Below are positions 63,876 to 64,000 of a DNA stretch of 64,000 nt, piece after piece. Location: assembly GCA_009760855.2 (NCBI GenBank), contig WPIO01000049.1, positions 1 to 64,000 on the forward strand, written 5' to 3'. The notes under the pieces are model-generated. The model was not told the origin of the DNA. It worked only from the letters and a program-made list of their open reading frames with translations, and made no database searches. The stretch comes from Cristatella mucedo. Its lineage: Eukaryota > Bryozoa > Phylactolaemata > Cristatellidae. How positions within the stretch are numbered: the stretch's first letter is position 1; each line of letters starts with the position of its first letter. A program made the position numbers and the translations under genes.

Positions 63876-64000
63876 GCGACGCTCGCTAGGGGCATCTTCT
63901 TCATATTCGGCTCCGCCTCGATGCCGTCGCCGGTAGTTGCCGGACTCGTTTCTCTGAAAGCGAAGGAGGAGGAGGGCGGGCCGTTCGCCGACGATTGAGG
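63876..64000 (+). repeat. Second copy of part of the LTR-like repeat (runs off the window)
   Basis: It aligns with about 61489-61616: CGACGCTCGCT, GGACTCGTTTCTCTGAAAGC and GGGCGG-TTCGC in order. The first copy has extra sequence between this block and the upstream TGATTGAT unit. Confidence 0.75.

Overview
This window is nuclear DNA from an animal. The evidence is spliced genes with GT-AG introns, tRNA-derived SINEs, CR1/L2-group non-LTR retrotransposons (LINEs) with (ATT)n tails, solo-LTR-like segments and long microsatellites. Nothing here is bacterial or organellar. I cannot name the lineage. Introns of 54-110 bases are common and one candidate is only 40 bases, so the genome allows small introns.

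Only one gene is certain: eukaryotic initiation factor 4A (EIF4A) on the minus strand. It is intact across eight exons between 37736 and 34013 and encodes 412 residues with every DEAD-box motif. A second gene on the plus strand (2586-13592) was rebuilt exon by exon. It encodes a roughly 265-residue four-helix membrane protein resembling the MS4A/CD20 family and ending in a PPPPY motif. A third, on the minus strand (51308-50656), encodes a small nuclear-type protein resembling the alternative (isoform 2) product of POLR1D. Weaker exon chains with no recognised family lie at 15735-16798 (+) and 30691-30315 (-), and a single exon-like segment at 44518-44334 (-).

Most of the rest is repeat. LINE-A is a CR1/L2-group family with an (ATT)n tail and at least twenty fragments on both strands; the longest is 38900-42090, and many are only 3' ends. 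LINE-B has a tail of ACATT-like repeats; its best copy is 55695-57958 and minus-strand 3' ends lie at 51318-51750 and 32530-32651. SINE-1 is tRNA-derived and ends in the same 3' hairpin sequence as LINE-A, which suggests LINE-A mobilises it. SINE-2 is a second tRNA-like family with a different tail. Solo-LTR candidates lie at 6311-6876 and 19833-20285, and a GC-rich LTR-like repeat region occupies 61079-64000.

Layout: 1-2570 mostly unassigned with one LINE-A copy; 2586-13592 the tetraspan gene, its introns full of LINE-A, SINE-1 and a solo LTR; 13600-22500 LINE-A remnants, an unknown duplicated repeat, a strong hairpin and a small candidate gene; 22500-34000 sparse, AT-rich, with LINE fragments and a large inverted repeat; 34013-37736 EIF4A; 38165-49000 dense nested LINE-A; 49600-51750 microsatellite, POLR1D-like gene and LINE-B; 52600-58000 LINE-A and LINE-B; 58000-64000 microsatellites and GC-rich LTR-like repeats.
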